A stretch of 64,000 nt of DNA from Arthrobacter alpinus (GTDB lineage: Bacteria; Actinomycetota; Actinomycetes; Actinomycetales; Micrococcaceae), in NCBI RefSeq assembly GCF_001294625.1, contig NZ_CP012677.1, positions 1,178,001-1,242,000 on the forward strand. Direction: 5' to 3'. A model generated the notes under the pieces. That model ran no database searches. It had not been told where the DNA came from and worked only from the letters and a program-made list of their open reading frames with translations. Positions 1-9,107 of this stretch are shown one piece after another. Every line of letters begins with the position of its first letter. Within the stretch, counting starts at the first letter, position 1. A program made the position numbers and the translations under genes.

Positions 1-997
1 GGTTCAGTCCGGCAATTTCCTCGGCCACAAAGATGCCCTGCTGGAAACCGCGGTGTGCCAGTTGAATGCCGGGGACAATGTCGCCGACGGCGTAGATGTT
101 GCCGACGCCGGTGTGCAGGCGGTCGTTGGTGATCACAAAGCCGCGGTCCATGGTGACACCGGCTTCCTCATATCCCAGTCCTGCCGTGGAAGGGCCACGG
201 CCGACGGCGACCAGCATGAGCTCGGCCTCGAACGTCTTGCCGTCAACCAGGGTGGCCTTGACGCCGTCGGCGCTCTGCTCCACTCCCTGGAAGAAAGTGC
301 CGGTGTTGAACTTGATGCCGCGCTTGCGGAAGGTTCGTTCTAGGACCTTGATGATGGCGGCGTCCTCGTTGGGGACCAGCGATGCCATGCCCTCAATGAT
401 GGTGACGTCCACGCCAAAGGACTTCCAGACGGAAGCGAATTCCACACCAATGACGCCGCCGCCGAGAACGATCACGCTCTTGGGTAGGTAGTCCATGGTG
501 AGAGCCTGGTCCGAGGTGATGACCTTGCCGCCAATTTCCAGGCCGGGCAGGCTGCGGGAGTAGGAACCCGTGGCGAGGATGATGTTCTTACCGGTGTAGT
601 TCACGCCGTTGACGGTGATGGTGTTCGCTGCGGTGAGCTTACCCTCGCCTTCAATGACGGTGATGCCCTTGCCCTTGATGAGACCCTGCAGACCCTTGTA
701 CTTCCCGGCAACAATGCCGTCCTTGTAGGCATTGACGGCCACCATGTCGATTGACTTCAGCTCGACGTTGACGCCAACCTTGGCGCCTTCGCGTGCGTGG
801 TCGGCCACCTCTGCGGCGTGCAGGAGGGCCTTGGTGGGGATGCAGCCGTTGTGCAGGCAGGTGCCGCCCAACTTGCTCTTTTCCACCAACCCAACGGTCT
901 TGCCCAACTGGATGGCGCGCAATGCTGCGGCGTAACCGCCACTGCCACCACCGAGAATTAGGATGTCGAATTCTTGCCCAGCTGCCTGTTCGGCCAC
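1..997 (-). CDS. lpdA: Dihydrolipoyl dehydrogenase (3' end beyond window)
   Basis: E3 flavoenzyme that reoxidises dihydrolipoamide with NAD+ in the pyruvate and 2-oxoglutarate dehydrogenase complexes (cytoplasm). Seen: GTG start at 997 behind a GGGAG ribosome site, N-terminal FAD-binding GGGSGGY (about residues 16-22) and the redox disulphide signature GGTCLHNGC, with Cys47 and Cys52. The second, NAD-binding Rossmann motif (GGGVIGVEF) and the FAD motif YAVGDI follow. About 332 codons are present of the usual 460-470; the dimerisation domain with the catalytic His-Glu lies off the left edge. In related actinobacteria the E2 gene sucB normally follows, so it is probably just outside. The 2-oxoacid dehydrogenase role is family knowledge; which complex it serves is inferred. 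Confidence 0.95.
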   Translation of the reverse strand, partial: MAEQAAGQEFDILILGGGSGGYAAALRAIQLGKTVGLVEKSKLGGTCLHNGCIPTKALLHAAEVADHAREGAKVGVNVELKSIDMVAVNAYKDGIVAGKYKGLQGLIKGKGITVIEGEGKLTAANTITVNGVNYTGKNIILATGSYSRSLPGLEIGGKVITSDQALTMDYLPKSVIVLGGGVIGVEFASVWKSFGVDVTIIEGMASLVPNEDAAIIKVLERTFRKRGIKFNTGTFFQGVEQSADGVKATLVDGKTFEAELMLVAVGRGPSTAGLGYEEAGVTMDRGFVITNDRLHTGVGNIYAVGDIVPGIQLAHRGFQQGIFVAEEIAGLN

Positions 998-1020
998 TTA
1001 GACGCTCCCTCGCGTTTGGG

Positions 1021-1042
1021 TGGCGCACGGTGTCGTGCGCCA
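1021..1042 (-). promoter_or_regulatory. Perfect hairpin in the lpd leader
   Basis: TGGCGCAC and GTGCGCCA form an exact 8-bp dyad around a 6-nt loop, 24 nt upstream of the lpd start codon and just before its ribosome site. It could be an operator, a leader hairpin that stabilises mRNA, or read-through control after pepA. There is no T-tract, so a terminator is less likely. Confidence 0.4.
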
Positions 1043-1191
1043 TCTCATCAATTGTTGTGGCAGAACGCCTGCTGATGTAGTGGCAGCGTCCTGACATGAA
1101 AAAGACAAATACTTTCAGCATTCACCTTAGCGGTCACTTCCTCTATGCTCCACCCCGCACCCGTCACAGTAAAGGAATTTGTGTCCAGCCT

Positions 1192-1262
1192 CACTATGCC
1201 CTTGGTCACCAGCTCCGGCGCCGACCGTGGGTCGAAGCAGGTGCGGGGCCAAGGGCATAGTG
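1192..1262 (-). terminator. 14-bp inverted repeat behind pepA
   Basis: CACTATGCCCTTGG (1192-1205) is repeated exactly inverted at 1249-1262, enclosing 43 nt that are themselves GC-rich. It begins 20 nt after the pepA stop codon and precedes lpd. The arms are perfect, but the long loop and lack of a U-run make it an atypical terminator; an mRNA-stabilising 3' structure is the alternative. Confidence 0.45.
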
Positions 1263-1281
1263 CCGTTCCAGTGAGAATGCG

Positions 1282-2805
1282 CTAGACGCTGCGCGCCACC
1301 ACATCTTCGACATAGCTCACCAGGGTGCGCACGGCCATGCCGGTGCCCTGCTTGGGCGTGTACCCGTACGGGGCGCTCTCGTTGAACGCCGGTCCGGCGA
1401 TATCCAGGTGGGCCCACGGGATGGTTTCTCCATCCTTGCCCTTGCCGATGAACTCCTGCAAGAACACTGCCGCGGTCATCATGCCGCCCATGCGTTCGCC
1501 GATGTTGGCCATGTCGGCAACGGGGGACTCAAGGGAAGGGCGCAGCTCCTCGGGCAGAGGCATTGGCCAGATGAGCTCCCCGGCACGGTCCGCGGCGGCC
1601 TTCAAGGCCGCGCTAACGCCGTCGTCGCCCATGACGCCAGCGGTGCGGTGGCCCAGGGCCACCACCTGGGCGCCGGTAAGGGTGGCGACGTCGATGATGA
1701 CGTCGGGGAATTCCTGTGACGCGGCCACCAGGCCGTCGGCCATGACCAGGCGGCCCTCGGCGTCGGTGTTCAGGACCTCCACAGTCTTGCCGCCGAAGAT
1801 CGTCAAAACGTCGGAGGGGCGGATGGCCGTACCGGAGGGCATGTTCTCGGCAATGCACAACCAACCCGTGACATTGACCGGCAGGCCCAGCTCGGCCACA
1901 GCAAGCACAGTGTTCAAGACGGCTGCGGCACCGGCCATGTCGCACTTCATGGTGACCATGCCGGCGCCTGGCTTGATGGAGATTCCGCCGGAGTCAAAGG
2001 TGATGCCTTTGCCCACCAGTGCCAGATCGGCCACCGATTTGTCAGACTTGTATTCCAACTTGACCATGCGCGGCGGGCGCGAGGAGCCCTGACCGACCCC
2101 CATGATGCCGCCGTAGCCGTCCTTGAGCAGGCGCTTCTCATCCATGACGGTGACCTTGACGGGCAGCCCCTTGGCGAGGTCCTTGGCGGCGTCGGCGAAC
2201 GTTGACGGGTAGAGCACGCTCGGCGGCTCGTTGACCAGGGTGCGGGTGGCGTTGACCGCCTTGGCGACCACGGAAGCGCGCTCCAAGGTTGCGGCCAGAG
2301 CGGGGTCCTTGGCCAGGGCGGTGTGGATGGTGACTTTTGCCACAGGGCTCTTCTTGCCTGCAGTGGTGGAGTGCAGGCTGGCGTACTGGTATGCGCCCAG
2401 AGCGGCACCCTCGGCGATGGCCGAAACCTGGCCCACCGTCGTCGTCGGCAAAGCCAACACAACATGCTTGAGTCCGGAGAGCTGGCGGATGGCGGAGCCG
2501 GCGGCGCGGCGCAATGACTCCTGGGTGATTTCGGTGCCCAAGAGCTTGCCAACGCCGGCAAGGACCAGGATCTTGGTGCCGGTCTCAGGCAGTGCCGGGA
2601 GGCGGACCAGCTGATCGGCGGCGCCGCTGACACCCAGGGCGCCCATGGAGGCTTTCAAGGAGCTCACGGCGCTGGCGGACAGCGGGGAGTCCAGGATGAT
2701 GGGACCGTCAGCACCCTTGCCGACGCCAATGACAAGCGCGTCGGCGGTAACTTTTTTCAGGTCCGTGCTGATGACGTTGAAGGAAATGGTTTTGCTCGCA
2801 CTCAC
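1282..2805 (-). CDS. pepA: Leucyl aminopeptidase (M17)
   Basis: Cytosolic two-metal aminopeptidase that releases N-terminal residues in peptide turnover. Seen: the family signature NTDAEGRL at about residues 346-353, the metal/catalytic lysine region VGKGITFDSGG near residue 265, and an N-terminal alpha/beta macro-like domain. The start chosen is GTG at 2805, 507 residues, preceded by GAGGAC; a longer reading frame upstream has no ribosome site and adds non-family sequence. The length matches M17 enzymes (about 500). It reads toward lpd and away from the PAC2 gene, an arrangement often seen in this group (recalled). No signal peptide. Confidence 0.95.
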   Translation of the reverse strand: MSASKTISFNVISTDLKKVTADALVIGVGKGADGPIILDSPLSASAVSSLKASMGALGVSGAADQLVRLPALPETGTKILVLAGVGKLLGTEITQESLRRAAGSAIRQLSGLKHVVLALPTTTVGQVSAIAEGAALGAYQYASLHSTTAGKKSPVAKVTIHTALAKDPALAATLERASVVAKAVNATRTLVNEPPSVLYPSTFADAAKDLAKGLPVKVTVMDEKRLLKDGYGGIMGVGQGSSRPPRMVKLEYKSDKSVADLALVGKGITFDSGGISIKPGAGMVTMKCDMAGAAAVLNTVLAVAELGLPVNVTGWLCIAENMPSGTAIRPSDVLTIFGGKTVEVLNTDAEGRLVMADGLVAASQEFPDVIIDVATLTGAQVVALGHRTAGVMGDDGVSAALKAAADRAGELIWPMPLPEELRPSLESPVADMANIGERMGGMMTAAVFLQEFIGKGKDGETIPWAHLDIAGPAFNESAPYGYTPKQGTGMAVRTLVSYVEDVVARSV

Positions 2806-3159
2806 TGTGGATGTGTCCTCACGATAGGCTGTGTTGGTTGTGTCACTCGCAATCGATCGTAGTCTCACTGCACGCAATGTGTGTACCTCGCATACGCCTG
2901 CGACAGGCGGCCGTGGACCCCGCCTGCGCACCCTTGCCCTAAGTCCCCACGGTGCGGCGGCCGGCGATCTCGTCGCCTACGTGCGTTGCGCCGGTTGGGT
3001 GTCACCGTAGCCAAGCCGGGTTTGTGCAGGTTCGCGTCTTCGGCTGAGCACCCCCAAAATGCCTGGTCGCAGCGCAGGTGAACAAAACTAAGGGAGTCCG
3101 GGATGATTCCGGGCGTCCACGGTGTTGTGCTGGTGAGAGACGTAAGCTTGAGGAAGACT
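2806..3159. other. Divergent intergenic region pepA / PAC2 gene
   Basis: 354 bases without a supported gene. It must hold the divergent promoters. A TACGAT -10-like box lies about 50 nt before pepA on the minus strand, and TAAGCT (3143-3148) lies just before the PAC2 ribosome site; neither has a convincing -35. No repeats or RNA gene recognised. Confidence 0.4.
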
Positions 3160-4125
3160 ATGAATAACATCACGTACACCCCATTCCAAGAACCCGAATC
3201 CCTCTATGCCCTCAACGAGGTGCTGCTGGAGGCTGAGGACCTGCAAGGACTGAACCTACTCATGTCCTTTACCGGCTTTGCCGACGCCGGCCATGTGGTG
3301 TCACAGATTTCGGGGGAGCTCACCGACAACCTGGCCGCCGAGCCACTGGCCGTCTTCGACATTGACCAGCTCATTGACTACCGCTCCCGGCGGCCCCGCA
3401 TGACGTTCATGCAGGATCATCTCAGCGACTACCGCGCGCCGTCGCTGGTGCTGTTTCGTATGATCGACGCCCTGGGGAAGCCATTCTTGTACTTGAACGG
3501 CAGCGAGCCTGACCTGCAGTGGGAACGCTTTACGCTGGCCGTGCTGGGGCTGGTGGAGCGCCTGGACGTGAACCTGACCGTATGGGCCCACTCGGTTCCT
3601 ATGCCGGTGCCGCACACCCGCCCCATCGGCGCCACAGTCCACGGCAACCGGCCCGAACTCATCGACGGCATTTCGGCGTGGAAGTCAACGCTGGAAATCC
3701 CCTCGGCCATCGGGCACCTGTTGGAGTATCGTCTAACGGCCCAGGGGCGCAACGTGGCCGGCTATGCCATCCATGTCCCGCACTACCTTGCCGACGCCGA
3801 GTACCCTCCGGCTGCCGTCGCCGGTTTGGAATACTTGGGGGCCGCGGCGTCCTTGATGCTCCCCAGCGAACGGCTGCGTGAGGCCGGCCGCGCTGTGGAA
3901 CGCCAGATCACCGAGCAGGTTGAAGGCTCCGCCGAGGTTGCTGCCGTGGTGGCGAATCTTGAAAAACAGTATGACGAGCACAGCGAAGGCACGGCCCGCA
4001 AGTCCCTGCTGACCGGTGACTCAGACGAGTTGCCCGACGCCGACGAGCTGGGTGCAGCCGTCGAGGCGTACCTGGCGAGCCGTGACGCCGGGCCTGACGG
4101 CGGCTCCGATCCCGACCAGGGGTAA
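3160..4125 (+). CDS. PAC2 family protein (proteasome-assembly-chaperone-like)
   Basis: A 321-residue PAC2-fold protein. The characteristic opening is present (LLMSFTGFADAGHVVSQI, about residues 32-49), followed by the conserved VFDIDQLIDYRSRRP stretch and an acidic C-terminus. In eukaryotes and archaea PAC2 proteins help assemble the 20S proteasome; the role of the actinobacterial members is not settled, and no proteasome genes are in this window. Start chosen at ATG 3160 because GAGGAAG lies 5-6 nt upstream; the in-frame ATG at 3103 lacks one. The following MFS gene begins 21 nt after the stop but may have its own promoter. Function unknown beyond the fold. Confidence 0.85.
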   Translation: MNNITYTPFQEPESLYALNEVLLEAEDLQGLNLLMSFTGFADAGHVVSQISGELTDNLAAEPLAVFDIDQLIDYRSRRPRMTFMQDHLSDYRAPSLVLFRMIDALGKPFLYLNGSEPDLQWERFTLAVLGLVERLDVNLTVWAHSVPMPVPHTRPIGATVHGNRPELIDGISAWKSTLEIPSAIGHLLEYRLTAQGRNVAGYAIHVPHYLADAEYPPAAVAGLEYLGAAASLMLPSERLREAGRAVERQITEQVEGSAEVAAVVANLEKQYDEHSEGTARKSLLTGDSDELPDADELGAAVEAYLASRDAGPDGGSDPDQG

Positions 4126-4146
4126 GACGGGCATAGGCTAGAGGGC

Positions 4147-5520
4147 GTGGATAGCAAACGCGCATGGATCGTATGGGGTGTGGGCGTGTTCGCCTACCTC
4201 GTGGCAGTGACACAGCGCACCTCCTTTGGCATCGCGGGCTTGGAGGCCACTGAGCGATTCAGTGCAAGCGCGTCGGCCCTGTCTGCGTTCACTGTCATCC
4301 AGCTGCTGGTGTATGCCGTCCTGCAGGTTCCTGTTGGCGTGCTGGTGGACAGGTTTGGCCCGCGCCTGATGATCGCCTCGGGTGCGGCCCTGATGACCAT
4401 CGGCCAGATTCAGCTGGCCGCGGCAACTTCCGTGCCCGAAGGTGTGGTGGGCCGTATTTTTGTGGGTGCCGGTGACGCCATGACCTTCATCTCGGTGCTG
4501 CGGCTGATCCCGGCATGGTTCCCGTCCCGGCGCGTGCCCATGCTCACCCAGCTCACAGGGCAGCTAGGACAGTTCGGCCAGCTCATCTCCATTGCCCCGT
4601 TCGCCATAGTGCTGCACCTGTGGGGGTGGAGCCCGGCGTTCCTCGGCCTTGCAGCTCTTGGCTTATTGTCCTGCGTCCTGGCCGCGACCGTGCTTCGCAA
4701 CGGCCCAGACCTGTTGGCGGCCAACGCAGTAAAATACGGGATCAAAGACACCGCTGCCGACCTGGCGAAGGCTTGGGTGCAACCCGGGACACGCCTGGGC
4801 ATGTGGAGCCATTTCGCCACGCAATTCGCCGGCACGGTCTTCGTCCTGACGTGGGGATACCCATTCCTGGTCTCCGGGCAAGGGCTGGACTCTGCCGTTG
4901 CCAGCATCCTGTTGAGCTTGTTTGTGGTGGTGGGCCTGATCTGCGGGCCATTGCTGGGCGGCTGGGTGGGCAGGCACCCCTTGCGGCGCTCCACCATGGT
5001 CCTGGCCGTGACCGTGGCCATCGCCGTGGCGTGGCTGGCGGTCATCCTCTACCCGGGCCCTGCCCCCGTGTGGTTGCTTGTGGTGCTGGTCTTGGTGCTG
5101 GCACTGGGCGGACCAGCCTCCATGATTGGCTTTGACTTCGCAAGGACTTTCAACCCCGCCCACCGCATCGGGACAGCCACGGGGATCGTCAATGTGGGAG
5201 GCTTCTTTGCCGCCCTGGTCACCATGTATGTGGTCGGCTTAATCCTGGACCTACTCAACGGCAGCGGATTCTCTGGCGGAGACCTCTACTCCTTGGGCTC
5301 GTTCAAGATTGCGCTCTCTTTCCAATTTGTGGTCCTCGCAGTGGGCGGGGTTGCCGTGGTGAGGGCGCGCCGGGATGTCAGGCGCAGGATGGCGCTGGCG
5401 GGGGAGCAGGTTCCGCCCCTGCGTGCCGCCTTGGCGGACAACCGCCGGCGGCGGGAGCAGTATAAGAGGGAAATGCGTGCCGAGCGTTTAACCCGGATGC
5501 GTTCCAAGGATCCCCAATAG
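4147..5520 (+). CDS. MFS transporter
   Basis: A 457-residue integral membrane permease of the major facilitator superfamily with about 12 hydrophobic segments; the cytoplasmic loop after TM2 carries VDRFGPRLMI, a fit to the family motif D-R-x-G-R-R. The C-terminal tail is basic and probably cytoplasmic. Substrate cannot be read from sequence; a sugar-phosphate/nitrate-type or drug carrier are both possible. The start is GTG at 4147. A TAGGCT box ends 7 nt upstream and there is no ribosome site, so the mRNA is probably leaderless. It sits between the PAC2 and DUF4192 genes without evident functional link. Confidence 0.85.
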   Translation: MDSKRAWIVWGVGVFAYLVAVTQRTSFGIAGLEATERFSASASALSAFTVIQLLVYAVLQVPVGVLVDRFGPRLMIASGAALMTIGQIQLAAATSVPEGVVGRIFVGAGDAMTFISVLRLIPAWFPSRRVPMLTQLTGQLGQFGQLISIAPFAIVLHLWGWSPAFLGLAALGLLSCVLAATVLRNGPDLLAANAVKYGIKDTAADLAKAWVQPGTRLGMWSHFATQFAGTVFVLTWGYPFLVSGQGLDSAVASILLSLFVVVGLICGPLLGGWVGRHPLRRSTMVLAVTVAIAVAWLAVILYPGPAPVWLLVVLVLVLALGGPASMIGFDFARTFNPAHRIGTATGIVNVGGFFAALVTMYVVGLILDLLNGSGFSGGDLYSLGSFKIALSFQFVVLAVGGVAVVRARRDVRRRMALAGEQVPPLRAALADNRRRREQYKREMRAERLTRMRSKDPQ

Positions 5521-5527
5521 GGAACGA

Positions 5528-5589
5528 GGCCCGTGTTATCCACAGATGTGGGTGTTCGGGGTGAAATACGCTAGTTTTCGACACGGGCC
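5528..5589 (+). promoter_or_regulatory. DnaA-box-like site within a 9-bp inverted repeat
   Basis: TTATCCACA at 5536-5544 matches the bacterial DnaA box consensus exactly. It lies between the arms GGCCCGTGT (5528-5536) and ACACGGGCC (5581-5589), in the leader/promoter region of the DUF4192 gene and just after the MFS stop. The repeat may end MFS transcription. A single 9-mer can arise by chance, so DnaA binding is only a suggestion. Confidence 0.35.
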
Positions 5590-5606
5590 CAGACCAGCCT
5601 TGGACC

Positions 5607-6872
5607 ATGAGAAAACAACAGAAGCAAGAGAAAATTCGGGTAAGCAACGGCGAAGACCTCCTGGCGTTCATTCCACAAATATTGGGGTACTGGCCGGATA
5701 AAGCGCTCGTGTGCATTGGCATGGCCGGCAAGGCCCTGCGGGCAACCATGCGACTTGACCTGCCGCCGGCAGGCGGCGTAGATCCGAAACAATTCGCTGC
5801 CATTGCCGCCGGCCAGCTGGCCAGCGACGAGCAGTCGGACGGCGTCCTCATTGCCATCTTTGGCGACAACGATTGGACCGACCCCGCCATTTTTCCCCAC
5901 CAGGACCTGTACAGCTGCCTGCGCACGGCCTTCGCAGCCGAGGGAATGCCAGTGCGGGACGCCTGGTATGTGGGGGAGAACCACTGGCGTAGCGTCGAAT
6001 GCACCAACCCCTCGTGTTGTCCATGGCCCGGACAAGGCAATGAAAAGATCGTTGGGAGCTTTGTCAACGCCGAGTTCATCTACCGCGGACGGCGGGTGGA
6101 AGGGAATCCGAACGAGAGGGTCCCCGCCATGACAGCGGTGACGGATCAAGACTTCGCACTGAAGATCTCTCGCAGCATCCTGCCGTTCCTGGGACCTCTG
6201 GCGGAATCGGGTCTGGGTAAAACTCAGCTCGGGGTGACACTTGGGGCGTGGGAGCGGTCCTTGACGCATTGGCCGGAACGGCCGGACGCGGCCATGAGCG
6301 CCTACCTCCTTGCCAGCCTCGGCAACGCCGGTGTCAGGGACGCCGTCATGGTGTCCCTGGCCATGACCCCTGAGCTGTCATTGGCCGGGCTTCTAGGCGT
6401 CGGGTATCTGACACCGGATGCCCCGACGCTGGTGGTGCCCGTGAACTGGTGCGGGGGAAACCAGGCCGATGGCTATGACATCACGGTGTTGGATGAATCG
6501 GATCATGCCGGTGGAGGTGCTGCAGCCACTTTTGGTGCTGTCTTGCTCGGCGGCAACGTCGATGGCGGACGGTGCGACGACGCCCCCAACTGGACGCGGC
6601 TGGACCGGGCTGAGGAACTTCTATTGTTTTTGGCGCAATCATCGCAGGGGCCGGCAAACGCTCCTGCATTGTGCATCTTGGGCTGGATCCAATGGTGCCG
6701 CGGGAGGGGGACCTGGGCGGGCGCTTACTTTCAGCAGGCCCAGAATAGCTTTCCCGGCTACAAGCTCGCCCATCTGCTTGAACAGCTGCTGGAGTGTGGC
6801 TACATTGCGCCATGGGCGAAGAACGAAAAAAGTGCCTGGCCCGGCTATAGCTTCATGGAGGAGACGAGCTGA
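5607..6872 (+). CDS. DUF4192 domain protein
   Basis: A 421-residue soluble protein of the actinobacterial DUF4192 family. The N-terminus shows the family opening, including DLLAFIPQILGYWPD (about residues 16-30) and LVCIGMAGKALRATMRLDLP, and the middle contains the conserved DAWYVGENHWRSVECTNPSCCP segment with a Cys pair. No catalytic motif is recognised and no function is known for the family. Start at ATG 5607; no strong ribosome site is visible. It is followed by 271 nt of leader before sigA, so it is probably a separate unit. Confidence 0.85.
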   Translation: MRKQQKQEKIRVSNGEDLLAFIPQILGYWPDKALVCIGMAGKALRATMRLDLPPAGGVDPKQFAAIAAGQLASDEQSDGVLIAIFGDNDWTDPAIFPHQDLYSCLRTAFAAEGMPVRDAWYVGENHWRSVECTNPSCCPWPGQGNEKIVGSFVNAEFIYRGRRVEGNPNERVPAMTAVTDQDFALKISRSILPFLGPLAESGLGKTQLGVTLGAWERSLTHWPERPDAAMSAYLLASLGNAGVRDAVMVSLAMTPELSLAGLLGVGYLTPDAPTLVVPVNWCGGNQADGYDITVLDESDHAGGGAAATFGAVLLGGNVDGGRCDDAPNWTRLDRAEELLLFLAQSSQGPANAPALCILGWIQWCRGRGTWAGAYFQQAQNSFPGYKLAHLLEQLLECGYIAPWAKNEKSAWPGYSFMEETS

Positions 6873-7004
6873 GTGGTGCGGGCCGTAAGCGCGGAGGTCG
6901 CAGAAAACATGAGACAATGAAAGCTGCGACCCGGTGGGGTCCGTGTTTTACGCAGCGCAGTGTGCTTGCGGGTTAAAAAGGAACGAATCTTGTAGGTCTC
7001 AGTG

Positions 7005-7030
7005 GGAACAATACCGAGACTTAGCGAGTT
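7005..7030 (+). promoter_or_regulatory. Candidate SigH/SigR-type promoter of sigA
   Basis: GGAAC (7005-7009), an 18-nt spacer, and GTT (7028-7030) match the consensus of thiol-stress ECF sigma factors of actinobacteria (SigR of Streptomyces, SigH of mycobacteria: GGAAY-N18-GTT). The site is about 115 nt before the sigA start codon. In Streptomyces the orthologue hrdB has a SigR-dependent promoter (recalled), which supports the assignment. Not experimentally shown here. Confidence 0.55.
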
Positions 7031-7143
7031 AAACCTATAGACCCTCCAAGTGGCAGTGACGCGTAATGGCAACACGGACTTGACAGGGTCATAGTGGTGT
7101 TGCCCGAAGGTGACTCCACAGACCGCCGCAAGAAAGGTTTTCT

Positions 7144-8412
<1,269 letters not shown>

Positions 8413-8482
8413 CTCTAACCGCCGGCCTTGTAAGTCGCTGGTGCGATTTTGAAGGAACTTGGTGTACGTGGGCCCAGTACTG

Positions 8483-8520
8483 CAGCTCAGGTCCTCTCCT
8501 TTTTAGAGGGACCTGAGCTG
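8483..8520 (+). terminator. sigA proximal terminator hairpin
   Basis: CAGCTCAGGTCC (8483-8494) pairs with GGACCTGAGCTG (8509-8520); three more pairs (TCT/AGA) extend the stem across one bulged G, leaving a loop of CCTTTTT type. It starts 70 nt after the sigA stop. There is no U-run after the stem. Confidence 0.65.
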
Positions 8521-8556
8521 TATCCGGCCGCGGCAAAAGTAACGCCGTCGAACGCG

Positions 8557-8614
8557 TAAACACGCAAAAATGAGGGTCCCGGATCGCTCCGGAACCCTCA
8601 TTTTTGCGTGTTTA
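8557..8614. terminator. 27-bp bidirectional terminator between sigA and the zinc-ribbon gene
   Basis: Arms 8557-8583 and 8588-8614 are complementary over 27 bp with a single mismatch and a 4-nt loop (TCGC). The inner part is GC-rich and flanked by A5 on the left and T5 on the right, so it can act as an intrinsic terminator in both directions. It lies between the convergent sigA and DUF7455 genes. Confidence 0.85.
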
Positions 8615-8656
8615 GCTCATCGGCTCTGCGTCGACTGCTTCTTAGTCAACGGAGAC

Positions 8657-8881
8657 TTAGTCAACGGAGACGGGGACCTTCTCCGTCAGGCGGCTGGTCT
8701 CGTCATGCCACTGTGAGGACAGCGGCTTCAGGGTCGCCTCGACTGAGCGGGCATGGTGGCCGCAGAAGAGCAACGCCCCGCCGGAGGATTCCAGCACAAC
8801 CCGGACATAGGCTTGTGCGCCGCAACGGTCGCAGCGATCCATCGTGTTCAGCTCTAGGCGTGCAATGGCGGTGGTACTCAT
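8657..8881 (-). CDS. DUF7455 small zinc-ribbon protein
   Basis: A 74-residue protein with CDRCGAQA near residue 18 and CGHHA about 25 residues later, a C-x2-C...C-x-H-H pattern able to bind one zinc. The family is found beside sigA in actinobacteria and has no established function. Start ATG at 8881 is set by GAAGGAGG 5 nt upstream; an ATG 15 nt further up lies before that site. It converges on sigA and is divergent from parE. A TATAAG box about 20 nt upstream may be its -10. Confidence 0.85.
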   Translation of the reverse strand: MSTTAIARLELNTMDRCDRCGAQAYVRVVLESSGGALLFCGHHARSVEATLKPLSSQWHDETSRLTEKVPVSVD

Positions 8882-9107
8882 GATGGCCTCCTTCATAGAT
8901 CTTGTTACTTATACAACCACTCTTTGGGCCTATTCCATCCTCCGACGGGGCCACTTTCGCTCACCGCGTAGCCGTGTCGGACCGGCATGCCTGTCGGGGA
9001 GGAGGGCATTGAGCGGTTAACCTTGAATGCGGGCAGATGCCATTCTCCCTGCGAGTTCTTCCCTGCCCCCAGGCTTCGCCCGCACCATCAGAAGGAGTAT
9101 GCCAACA

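Noticed and set aside
7080..7108. TTGACA (7080-7085) as sigA -35
   Set aside because: No acceptable -10 at 16-18 nt spacing; the GGAAC-N18-GTT site is a better candidate.
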